Source: an uncultured Clostridia bacterium
GTDB taxonomy: Bacteria > Bacillota > Clostridia > TANB77 > CAG-508
Direction: 5' to 3'
Assembly (NCBI GenBank): GCA_934167365.1
Contig: CAKPKU010000008.1
Span: 1-33,955 of the forward strand
DNA: 33,955 nucleotides
The notes beneath the pieces were generated by a model, which was given only the letters and a program-made list of their open reading frames with translations, did no database searches and had not been told where the DNA came from. Positions 24,272 to 31,150 of this stretch are shown here, piece by piece (positions within the stretch are counted from its first letter, which is position 1; each line of letters opens with the position of its first letter). Position numbers and translations under genes: made by a program.

Positions 24272-26410
24272 TTATTTTTCTTCTTCTTTTTTTGTTTCAT
24301 CTACTACTGTTGATTCTAGGTCTTTCATTGTTAAGTTTATTCTTCCTTGAGAATCGATTTCAGATACTTTTACTCTTATTTCATCTCCAATCGCTAATAC
24401 ATCTTCTACTTTTTCCACTCTTTTACTTGATATTTTTGAAATATGAAGTAATCCTTCTTTTCCTCCACCTAAATCAACAAATGCTCCGAATGGCATTATT
24501 TTTGTTACAACACCATCATAAATTTCTCCTGCTTCTATTTCTCTTGCTATATCTTTTATCATTTTCATTGCCGATTCTGCATTTTTAGCATCATCTGAAT
24601 ATACACATACTGACCCATCTTCTTCGATGTCTATTTTTACATTTGTTTCAGCAATTATTTTGTTTATAACTTTTCCACCTGTTCCAATTACATCTTTTAT
24701 TTTGTCTACACTAATTTTTGTTGTTATTATTTTTGGAGCATATTTTGAAATTTCTGCACGTGGCTCTGCTATTTGTGGTAACATTATGTCATTTAATATA
24801 TACATTCTTGCTTTTTCTGTTCTTTCAAAAGCTTGCTCTATTATATCATATGTTAATCCATCTATTTTAATGTCAACTTGTATAGCAGTTATACCATCTT
24901 TTGTTCCACCTACTTTAAAGTCCATATCTCCAAAGAAATCTTCAATACCTTGAATATCTGTTAACATTACATATCTATTTGGATCATTTTTGTCTGTTAC
25001 TAATCCTGTTGATATTCCAGCTACTGGCTTTTTAATTGGAACTCCTGCATCCATTAAAGCTAATGTACTTCCACATATACTAGCTTGTGATGTTGAACCA
25101 TTTGAGCTTAATACTTCTGATACAACTCTTATTGCATATGGGAATTCTTCTTCTGATGGAATTACTGGAACTAATGCTTTTTCAGCTAATGCTCCATGAC
25201 CAATTTCTCTTCTTCCTGGTCCTCTTGATGGTCTTGCTTCTCCAACACTGTATGATGGGAAGTTATATTGATGCATATATCTTTTTCCTGTTTCTTCATC
25301 TAATCCATCTAATAATTGCTCTTCGCTTTTCATTCCTAAAGTTACTATTGACATTACTTGTGTTTGACCTCTTGTAAAGATAGCACTTCCGTGTACTCGT
25401 GGTAATACTCCAACTTCACAAGATAGTGGTCTTATTTCATCTATTTTTCTACCATCTGGTCTTTTATGCTCTTCTAGTATCATTTCTCTTACACATTCTT
25501 TTTCTAGATCATGAACACTATTTGCAATATCAGCTTTCTTTTCTTCTGCTGATTCTTCTCCATATTTTTCTATAAAATAATTTGTTATATCTTCAGTTAT
25601 TTTTTCTATATTTGTATCTCTTACAGTTTTATCAACTTCTTGAACATCTTTGTACATTCTTTCTTTGAAGTTTGATTTTATTTCTTCATATACATCTTTA
25701 TCAGTTGCAAATGATTGATATTCAAATTTTGGCTTTCCTATTTCTGCTTGTATTTTTGATATAAAATCACATAATTTTTTTATTTCAACATGAGCATCTT
25801 TTATTGCTTGTAACATTGTGCTGTTTGGTATTTCATCTGCTCCTGCCTCAATCATTGTTATTTTTTCTTGTGTTCCAGCTACAGTTAAACGTAATCTACT
25901 GTGCTCTCTTTGCTCTGCTGTTGGATTTATTACTATTTTATCATCTACATATCCTACATTGACAGCTGCTGTTGGTCCTCCAAATGGAATATCTGATATT
26001 GCAAGTGCTGCTGCTGTTCCTATCATTGCACAAACCTCTGGTGAGTTATCTTGCTCTACAGATAATACTGTTGCTACCACACATACATCATTTCTAAAAT
26101 CTTTTGGAAATAATGGTCTTATTGGTCTATCTATTGCTCTTGATGTTAATATTGCTTTATCTGCTGGTTTTCCTTCTCTTTTTGTAAAACTACCTGGTAT
26201 TTTTCCTACTGCATATAGTTTTTCTTCATAATCTACTGATAATGGGAAAAAGTCAATTCCTTCTCTTGGCTCTTTTGATGCTGTAACATTTACCATTACT
26301 ACAGTATCTCCATATCTTACCATAACACTTCCGTTTGCAAGCTCTGCAATTTTCCCTGTTTCAATTGTTAATTTTCTTCCAGCTAATTCTGTTTCATAAC
26401 ATTTAAACAT
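24272..26410 (-). CDS. pnp: Polynucleotide phosphorylase
   Basis: 3'-to-5' phosphorolytic exoribonuclease of mRNA decay, forming a trimeric ring. It has two RNase PH domains separated by the helical domain (about 1-550), a KH domain with the GXXG loop in IGTGGKVINKI (about 560-620) and an S1 domain (VVTKIMPFGAFVDLGGGKEGLLHIS, about 630-700). FTRGQTQVM and DFFGDMDFKVGGT are typical active-site neighbourhoods. Length 712 aa is standard. SD AAAGGAGAG is clear. It follows rpsO as in many bacteria, with the rpsO terminator and a long leader inverted repeat (26440-26539) between; I see no good promoter of its own, so it may depend partly on read-through. Confidence 0.97.
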   Translation of the reverse strand: MFKCYETELAGRKLTIETGKIAELANGSVMVRYGDTVVMVNVTASKEPREGIDFFPLSVDYEEKLYAVGKIPGSFTKREGKPADKAILTSRAIDRPIRPLFPKDFRNDVCVVATVLSVEQDNSPEVCAMIGTAAALAISDIPFGGPTAAVNVGYVDDKIVINPTAEQREHSRLRLTVAGTQEKITMIEAGADEIPNSTMLQAIKDAHVEIKKLCDFISKIQAEIGKPKFEYQSFATDKDVYEEIKSNFKERMYKDVQEVDKTVRDTNIEKITEDITNYFIEKYGEESAEEKKADIANSVHDLEKECVREMILEEHKRPDGRKIDEIRPLSCEVGVLPRVHGSAIFTRGQTQVMSIVTLGMKSEEQLLDGLDEETGKRYMHQYNFPSYSVGEARPSRGPGRREIGHGALAEKALVPVIPSEEEFPYAIRVVSEVLSSNGSTSQASICGSTLALMDAGVPIKKPVAGISTGLVTDKNDPNRYVMLTDIQGIEDFFGDMDFKVGGTKDGITAIQVDIKIDGLTYDIIEQAFERTEKARMYILNDIMLPQIAEPRAEISKYAPKIITTKISVDKIKDVIGTGGKVINKIIAETNVKIDIEEDGSVCVYSDDAKNAESAMKMIKDIAREIEAGEIYDGVVTKIMPFGAFVDLGGGKEGLLHISKISSKRVEKVEDVLAIGDEIRVKVSEIDSQGRINLTMKDLESTVVDETKKEEEK

Positions 26411-26439
26411 ATATTTCTCTCCTTTATAATTTATTATTT

Positions 26440-26539
26440 GCTTAAAATTAGCTGTAACCTCGATAAATTATTTTACTTTTTTAATTATTTTAATTTAGTA
26501 TTAAAACAATTTATCCAAGCTACTTACTAATTTTTAAGC
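26440..26539 (-). promoter_or_regulatory. Long imperfect inverted repeat in the pnp leader
   Basis: In the minus-strand RNA, GCTTAAAAATTAG pairs with CTAATTTTAAGC (one bulged A), GTAGCTTGG pairs with CGAGGTTAC using two G-U pairs and one mismatch, and ATAAATT pairs with AATTTAT. This makes a stem of about 30 bp closed by a ~38-nt AT-rich loop. No T-run follows. In E. coli the pnp leader carries a stem cut by RNase III and then used by PNPase to control its own message; the same idea is possible here. Confidence 0.6.
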
Positions 26540-26586
26540 ATGTAACACCTTACTATTGCATTTTTATTTTATGCATTTTATAAAAA

Positions 26587-26622
26587 TTGGACGTTAAGCA
26601 TTTTTAATTGCAAAACGTCCAA
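26587..26622 (-). terminator. Intrinsic terminator of rpsO
   Basis: TTGGACGTT (26587-26595) pairs perfectly with AACGTCCAA (26614-26622), with a further GCA/TGC pair inside and TTTTTATA after the stem on the minus strand. Confidence 0.85.
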
Positions 26623-26627
26623 AAGGT

Positions 26628-26891
26628 TTATTTTCTTAATCCAAGTTTTTCTACGATATCTCTGTATCTTTGAACATCTTTTTTAGCTAAGTAGTTTAAT
26701 AAGTTTCTTCTACTACCAACCATTTTTAAAAGTCCTCTTCTTGAATGATTATCTTTTTTGTGAACTTTTAGATGTTCTGTTAATTCATTAATTCTTTCTG
26801 TTAAAAGAGCTATTTGAACTTCTGGAGAACCAGTATCATTTTCTTCTCTTTTATATGTATTAATGATTTCTTGTTTTCTTTCCTTTGTCAT
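26628..26891 (-). CDS. rpsO: 30S ribosomal protein S15
   Basis: Primary 16S rRNA-binding protein of the small subunit. The sequence is a full-length match to the family (87 aa; usually 88-89): GSPEVQIALLTERINELTEHLK, then DNHSRRGLLKMVGSRRNLLNYL. The SD GGAGGT lies 9 bp before the ATG. It is preceded by a consensus-like promoter (26991-27019) and a leader that can fold (26921-26975), and followed by a strong terminator and then pnp. Confidence 0.97.
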   Translation of the reverse strand: MTKERKQEIINTYKREENDTGSPEVQIALLTERINELTEHLKVHKKDNHSRRGLLKMVGSRRNLLNYLAKKDVQRYRDIVEKLGLRK

Positions 26892-26920
26892 TTTACATGC
26901 ACCTCCGTTATTTTTTTGTT

Positions 26921-26975
26921 CCTTAAACTGAGTTAAAGTGGTGTTACTTTATCCTAAAACTAAGTATAAGGTATT
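26921..26975 (-). promoter_or_regulatory. Possible S15 autoregulatory leader structure
   Basis: In the rpsO leader RNA, AAAGT and ACTTT form a hairpin with a six-base loop, enclosed by CCTTA and TAAGG about 45 nt apart; AACT/AGTT-type alternative pairings also exist. S15 controls its own translation through leader RNAs in several phyla, by different structures. That this is such a site is inference. Confidence 0.35.
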
Positions 26976-26990
26976 TTTATTTACTTGCAC

Positions 26991-27019
26991 ATTTTACCAT
27001 ATATAAACATAAATTGCAA
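26991..27019 (-). promoter_or_regulatory. Promoter of rpsO
   Basis: TTGCAA (27014-27019), 17-bp spacer, TAAAAT (26991-26996) on the minus strand. Transcription would start near 26984. Confidence 0.65.
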
Positions 27020-27082
27020 GTAATTGGTTATATAAAAATTTTTGTTTTCTTTTTTTAATTTGTTTGAAGATAAAATTTGTTT

Positions 27083-27244
27083 TTATATTTCTATTTCCAC
27101 ATATCCACTATCAAAAGTCGCTAATTTATAATTCGTTTCTTTTAGCTCTTCTGGTGCATTTTCGGTTGTTCCTTCGTATACAACTATTCCGTTTTGTTTT
27201 ACACGTATATTTAATAATTTTAAATCTCCTATTTTTATATACAT
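27083..27244 (-). CDS. Small protein of unknown function (53 aa)
   Basis: A clean 53-codon frame beginning MYIKIGDLKLLNIRVKQNG and ending FDSGYVEIEI. The mix of charged and hydrophobic residues reads like a real beta-rich protein, unlike the Leu/Phe-rich non-coding frames around it, and the opposite strand has no better frame. A stop codon lies in frame five codons before the ATG, so the start is fixed. The local SD is poor (AAGAAAC); a better one (GAGAAAGGA) lies farther up, beyond an inverted repeat at 27256-27295. No family recognised. The gene sits between the transglutaminase terminator and the rpsO promoter. Confidence 0.6.
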   Translation of the reverse strand: MYIKIGDLKLLNIRVKQNGIVVYEGTTENAPEELKETNYKLATFDSGYVEIEI

Positions 27245-27255
27245 TTGTTTCTTGT

Positions 27256-27295
27256 ATAATCAATTATTTAAAAATATAATATATTAATTGATTAT
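27256..27295 (-). promoter_or_regulatory. Hairpin between an SD-like sequence and the start of the 53-codon ORF
   Basis: ATAATCAATTA (27256-27266) pairs perfectly with TAATTGATTAT (27285-27295). On the minus strand it lies right after GAGAAAGGA and 11 bases before the ATG. If folded, it would bring that SD close to the start codon, as in known split ribosome-binding sites of phage T4. Confidence 0.4.
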
Positions 27296-27330
27296 TCCTT
27301 TCTCTCAAATTTATTATATATTTTCTTTAT

Positions 27331-27361
27331 ATAAAGGGATTATATTTTAAATATAATCCCT
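27331..27361 (-). terminator. Intrinsic terminator of the transglutaminase-like gene
   Basis: A near-perfect palindrome: AAAGGGATTATATTT (27331-27345) with 27347-27361, 10 bp after the stop. The T-run is interrupted by A on the minus strand. Confidence 0.75.
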
Positions 27362-27371
27362 TTAATATTAA

Positions 27372-28898
27372 TTATCTTACATTTTGCCCTTTTTCTTCGA
27401 CCTTTTCACTTACTGCTTTTTCTTCAATTTTATATTTTGCCTTTTCTGGAGCAACTTTATATTCATCTAATTCTGATTTATTTTCTTTATTCTGTTTTGT
27501 CATAGCTTTTGAATTAACATCCACTTTATTTTTTTCAATGAACTTTTTAAATATCTTACTTAAAAATCCTTTTTTACTTAGATAATTTGCTATTTTTTGT
27601 TTTAATGATAATTTCATTACTGCTTTTTCCATATATGGTGCATAATCCTTTTTTAATATTTCACGATCTTTATCAGTCATTTCGTAATGAAGTGCTTTTT
27701 GCTCTTCATCTGTAAGTACTGCCTCCTCTAACTGTATTGCATTTGCTCTTTCTTCATATAAATTATTATTATAATATTTTCTAATTAAACTTGTATCTAT
27801 TGATTCTGTTGAAGTTTTATATCTTCTTGTTCCACTACTTCTGTATTGTTCAACAAAATTTCTTTTATATGTTGGGTTATATGCTCTGTCCTCATTGTGA
27901 TTTTTAAACTCCCTATCGCTTTTTAAACAATATTCATATGGTTTTCCTGCATGATTAGCATCCCATGTTGGATCAGCATTATACCATTTATTTCCAATTT
28001 TAACTTTCATCCATGCATGATAAGATGGCCTTTTATTATTTCTTTTTTCTATTTCACTTTGAGCATAACCTTGTACATATTCCGCTTCAAAACCAGCACA
28101 TTCACATAATTGTTTTAGAGCATCTGCTGTACCTGCACAAACACTTCTTTTATTTAAGAAAAATCCTTCCAAATTTCTTGATGTGATTCTTCTTCTTTGA
28201 TAATCAGGTGAACTTGTATTTAATGCTTGGTAATCATAACGCTCTGCTTTTAAAACTGCATTATATATTGCCATAAATTTTTGCTCTTGTGATGCATTTT
28301 GTGGTAAATTTTTTAATGCTTTATTTAGCATTTTATCAGCATTTGATCTTATTTTTGCATATTTTTCTACTTCATAACCTTTCTTTGCTGACTCATCCCA
28401 TCCACTATTTACATATACTCTATCTACTTTACAGTAATTTCTAACACTTTTCAATTGCTCTGATGATAATTCTGAAATACTGTTAATATCAATACTCATG
28501 CTTTGTGTAAAAGATGCTAATATTTTTTTTATTTGCTCTTTATTTTCATCATTTTCTAATTCATCTAGTATCTTAATTGCGTCTTTATCTATTCCAACTT
28601 TAATTTTAAAATTACTTATATCTGATTTTATATTTTCAATTTCCTTTTCTAATAATTCAGTTGGCATATTTTTGATATTATTTATAATATCAGATAATTT
28701 AATTGCATTATCATCTTTTAATTCACTTTTAGTATTAGTATTATTACTTTTATTATTTTTTTCATTATTTTTTATTTCACTTTTTTCTTTTGAATTTTCT
28801 TTTGGGTTTAATAAAGTATTAATTGTGCTACTTTTATATTTTTGATTTTTTACTATTTCTTCATTTGCATCTTTTTGTTTACTTTGACTTTTCTCCAA
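27372..28898 (-). CDS. Transglutaminase-like (papain-fold) protein, cytosolic
   Basis: The core around residues 205-330 has the transglutaminase-like triad: Cys254 in RSVCAGTADAL, His294 in SYHAW and Asp309 in NADPTWD. Such domains act as cysteine peptidases or cross-linking enzymes. Residues 1-60 are Lys/Asn/Glu-rich and disordered, and the last 60 residues are again lysine-rich. There is no signal peptide or membrane segment. I choose TTG at 28898: GAGGTG lies 6 bp before it, whereas an in-frame GTG at 28907 would be part of that SD. It follows the LRR gene by about 15 bp and is surely co-transcribed with it. The substrate is unknown. Confidence 0.8.
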   Translation of the reverse strand: MEKSQSKQKDANEEIVKNQKYKSSTINTLLNPKENSKEKSEIKNNEKNNKSNNTNTKSELKDDNAIKLSDIINNIKNMPTELLEKEIENIKSDISNFKIKVGIDKDAIKILDELENDENKEQIKKILASFTQSMSIDINSISELSSEQLKSVRNYCKVDRVYVNSGWDESAKKGYEVEKYAKIRSNADKMLNKALKNLPQNASQEQKFMAIYNAVLKAERYDYQALNTSSPDYQRRRITSRNLEGFFLNKRSVCAGTADALKQLCECAGFEAEYVQGYAQSEIEKRNNKRPSYHAWMKVKIGNKWYNADPTWDANHAGKPYEYCLKSDREFKNHNEDRAYNPTYKRNFVEQYRSSGTRRYKTSTESIDTSLIRKYYNNNLYEERANAIQLEEAVLTDEEQKALHYEMTDKDREILKKDYAPYMEKAVMKLSLKQKIANYLSKKGFLSKIFKKFIEKNKVDVNSKAMTKQNKENKSELDEYKVAPEKAKYKIEEKAVSEKVEEKGQNVR

Positions 28899-28913
28899 AA
28901 TATTCACCTCATT

Positions 28914-29546
28914 TTAATAATTTTGATCATAAAGACCGTTTATTTCTTCATATTCAATAAGAATTTTCTTATTCCCTTGTATTTTTGTTAAATCTGCAAT
29001 TTCACTACCATTTAAATTTAGATATACTAAATTTTTTAGTTGTTGTACTTCATCTATATCTGGTAGTTTTAAGTTTTGCAAATATAATTTTGATAAATTA
29101 CTTAATTTTGAAATTCCAGTGATATCTACATTTTTACAATTTACTATATGTAATTTTTCTAATGTTTTTATATCTTCATACAATTTCATTTTTACAGTAT
29201 TACATTCATTTATTACAAGCCCTAATAGATTTAATTCCATTTTTTTATTGTTTGTAAATGAACAATTATCTAACTGTAAAAATTGTAAGCTTTGTACACT
29301 ATTTAGCATGTCAAGCTCTTTGTCTGATATATTCATATTACTTAAATAACATACCTTTAAATTTCTAAAAAATACTAAATCATATATATTAGCATCTGTT
29401 GGCTCTCCGACTATATCTAATTTATCTAGTTGTAGCTCTGTAATTTGCTCTAGCTCTTCTATATATATTGGTTCATTTCTATCTTTTTCTAATTCTAGAT
29501 AAATAAATTCTTTTAATTCTTTACTTTTTAATTCCACTTCAAGCAT
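28914..29546 (-). CDS. Leucine-rich-repeat protein, cytosolic
   Basis: From about residue 60 to 195 the protein consists of irregular leucine-rich repeats of 21-24 residues: LKVCYLSNMNISD, LQFLQLDNCSFTN, LEKLHIVNCKNVDITG, LSKLYLQNLKLPDI, LVYLNLNGSEIADL. The last ones have the internalin-like LxxLxLxxNxI look. There is no signal peptide, so unlike internalins it stays in the cell. Residues 1-55 are acidic and helical. First gene of a pair with the transglutaminase-like protein, with SD AAGGAGAAG. LRRs bind proteins, so it may present a partner to the enzyme; that is inference. Confidence 0.75.
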   Translation of the reverse strand: MLEVELKSKELKEFIYLELEKDRNEPIYIEELEQITELQLDKLDIVGEPTDANIYDLVFFRNLKVCYLSNMNISDKELDMLNSVQSLQFLQLDNCSFTNNKKMELNLLGLVINECNTVKMKLYEDIKTLEKLHIVNCKNVDITGISKLSNLSKLYLQNLKLPDIDEVQQLKNLVYLNLNGSEIADLTKIQGNKKILIEYEEINGLYDQNY

Positions 29547-29579
29547 ATTTATCTCTTCTCCTTTTGTAAAACTACTTTT

Positions 29580-29588
29580 ATTATATCA
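29580..29588 (-). promoter_or_regulatory. Extended -10 promoter of the LRR-transglutaminase pair
   Basis: TGATATAAT on the minus strand, about 34 bp before the ATG, is a full extended -10. No convincing -35 is present. Confidence 0.55.
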
Positions 29589-29652
29589 TACATATATTTT
29601 TTTGACTAGAGTTTTATGTTAATTTTAGCTAAATTTTAGCAAAAACTTTCCA

Positions 29653-29722
29653 TTTGAAAATAAAATATTTATTTCACTTTAATTTGTGAAATTTAAAGCT
29701 TATATAATTTCCTATTATATAA
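29653..29722 (-). repeat. Terminator-associated dispersed repeat, copy 3
   Basis: After the spoVT terminator stem the minus strand reads TTTTATATAATAGGAAATT, then GCTTTAAATTTCACAAATT, AAAGTGAAATAAATATTTTA and TTTTCAAATGG. TTTCAC and GTGAAA form a small second hairpin. This copy and copy 2 are the most alike. Confidence 0.6.
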
Positions 29723-29763
29723 AACAGTGCTCTTGCATAAAATATGTTTGCAAGGGCACTGTT
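29723..29763 (-). terminator. Intrinsic terminator of spoVT
   Basis: AACAGTGC and CTTGCA pair with TGCAAG and GCACTGTT around one mismatch, followed by TTTTATAT on the minus strand. A second, smaller hairpin (ATTATCTT with AAGATAAT) lies between it and the gene at about 29770-29791. Confidence 0.85.
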
Positions 29764-29809
29764 ATTTTGATTATCTTATTCTAAAGATAATTTTGTATTT
29801 TATTTGTTG

Positions 29810-30364
29810 TTATATTTCCATTTGTGTACTTAAAAAACTTGCTGCTGATTGAACTACTTTTTGTTCAACTTCTGACATTTGGCTATTAGGCTCTTTTGAT
29901 AATAATATAACACTTCCTATTGATTCACCATCAACTATTATTGGGTATACTACTTGTGCATTTTTTGATTTTTCATTATTATCATTTTCAGTTATTGGTA
30001 TTGCAGTATTGTTATTATCTTTACTTGTGTAATTTTCTTTATCATCCATTATTTGTTCTAATTGTTTACTTACACTTTTTTCTAAATAATCCTTTTTTGA
30101 TCCTCCAGAAATTGCTATAACTGTATCTTTATCTGTTATGCATGCTATGTGTCCTGTTGTTTTTGCAAGTGTTTCTGCATATTCTGTTGCAAATTCTGAA
30201 AGCTCTCCTATTGGAGAATATTTTTTTAATATAATTCCACCTTCTCTATCTGTAAATATTTCAAGTGGATCTCCTTCTTTTATTCTAAGTGTTTTTCTTA
30301 TTTCTTTTGGTATAACAATTCTACCTAAATCATCAATTCTTCTTACAACTCCAGTTGCTTTCAA
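29810..30364 (-). CDS. spoVT: Stage V sporulation protein T, AbrB-family regulator
   Basis: Transcription factor that tunes sigma-G-dependent genes in the developing spore. Residues 1-50 are the AbrB/SpoVT swapped-hairpin DNA-binding domain (MKATGVVRRIDDLGRIVIPK, then REGGIILKKY), and residues 55-184 form the GAF-like domain specific to SpoVT (HIACITDKDTVIAISGGSKK). Length 184 aa is close to B. subtilis SpoVT (178). The start codon is TTG with a strong SD (AAGGAGGG, 6 bp). Upstream is a sigma-F/sigma-G-type promoter (30401-30429), matching the sigma-G control known in Bacillus. Its presence points to a spore former. Confidence 0.95.
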   Translation of the reverse strand: MKATGVVRRIDDLGRIVIPKEIRKTLRIKEGDPLEIFTDREGGIILKKYSPIGELSEFATEYAETLAKTTGHIACITDKDTVIAISGGSKKDYLEKSVSKQLEQIMDDKENYTSKDNNNTAIPITENDNNEKSKNAQVVYPIIVDGESIGSVILLSKEPNSQMSEVEQKVVQSAASFLSTQMEI

Positions 30365-30400
30365 TGTTTTTCCCTCCTTTATTTAGTGTTTGTATATTTT

Positions 30401-30429
30401 TATTATGTCTAATAAAGGAACTTTTATAC
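30401..30429 (-). promoter_or_regulatory. Sigma-G/sigma-F-type promoter of spoVT
   Basis: GTATA (30425-30429), 17-bp spacer, CATAATA (30401-30407) on the minus strand. This fits the forespore consensus (GNATR...CATNNTA), and no sigma-A pair of similar quality is seen between tdk and spoVT. Confidence 0.65.
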
Positions 30430-30466
30430 TTTTTTGTTTTTATTTTATGATGATTTTTAACTATAT

Positions 30467-31009
30467 TTACCTATTCTTATTTTTTAATTCATTATAACAA
30501 TTTCTACATACTGGTATATAATCTAAATCTCCAATTTTTATATCTCCATCTTTGTTTCCTGCTTTATAATAGCTCAAAGTTGCATTATCTCTTTTACATA
30601 TTTCACATATAGCTGTCATTGTTTGTACATGGTCTGAAACGCAAAGTAAATCTCCCATTTTCCCAAATGTTTTTCCTTCTGAGGTTAAATTTAATCCTGC
30701 AATAAAGAATTTTTTTCCGTGCTCTGCCATATTACTTATGCAATCTACATTACCATTTAAAAACTGAAATTCATCTATTATATATACATCTGCATCATAT
30801 TTTTGTATATCCTCTATATTATTAATATTTACTGATTCTAATTTATTTCCATTTCTATCCATAATATAATTCTCAGCCATTCTTGTATCTATTTTTGGCT
30901 TGAAAATTTTTATTTGTTTTCCTGCTATCATTTGTCTTTTGGCTTCTTCTATTATTTTATTGCTTTTTCCGCATTTCATTGGTCCTGTATATACATTTAT
31001 GTCTCCCAT
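30467..31009 (-). CDS. tdk: Thymidine kinase, type II
   Basis: Phosphorylates thymidine in nucleoside salvage. Walker A is GPMKCGKS (9-16), with the DEFQF segment as Walker B (the family usually has DEAQF), and four zinc cysteines in two CXXC pairs (CEIC and CRNC). It is divergent: the lasso-side segment reads GLNLTSEGKTFG where most members have GLDxDFRGxPF, and the glycine/arginine after the first CXXC are missing. Length 180 aa is slightly short of the usual ~190. SD AAGGTGG is good. Single gene, divergent from the M23 gene, with its own promoter. Confidence 0.85.
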   Translation of the reverse strand: MGDINVYTGPMKCGKSNKIIEEAKRQMIAGKQIKIFKPKIDTRMAENYIMDRNGNKLESVNINNIEDIQKYDADVYIIDEFQFLNGNVDCISNMAEHGKKFFIAGLNLTSEGKTFGKMGDLLCVSDHVQTMTAICEICKRDNATLSYYKAGNKDGDIKIGDLDYIPVCRNCYNELKNKNR

Positions 31010-31055
31010 TTAAGTCCACCTTAATTCCCTTTTTTTCGATTATTTTCTTTTTCGG

Positions 31056-31084
31056 ATTATATCAATTTGGCATATATTTTTCAA
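31056..31084 (-). promoter_or_regulatory. Sigma-A promoter of tdk
   Basis: TTGAAA (31079-31084), 17-bp spacer, TATAAT (31056-31061) on the minus strand, also with an extended -10 (TGATATAAT). Confidence 0.7.
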
Positions 31085-31096
31085 TATATTTATATT
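31067..31096 (+). promoter_or_regulatory. Candidate promoter of the M23/deacetylase pair
   Basis: TTGGCA (31067-31072), 18 bp, TATATT (31091-31096) on the plus strand. It overlaps the tdk promoter, so the two would compete. Only moderate match. Confidence 0.35.
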
Positions 31097-31150
31097 AAAT
31101 TTATCATTTAATTTTTTCTTTATTAATATATTAAAATGAGGTGTTATGAA

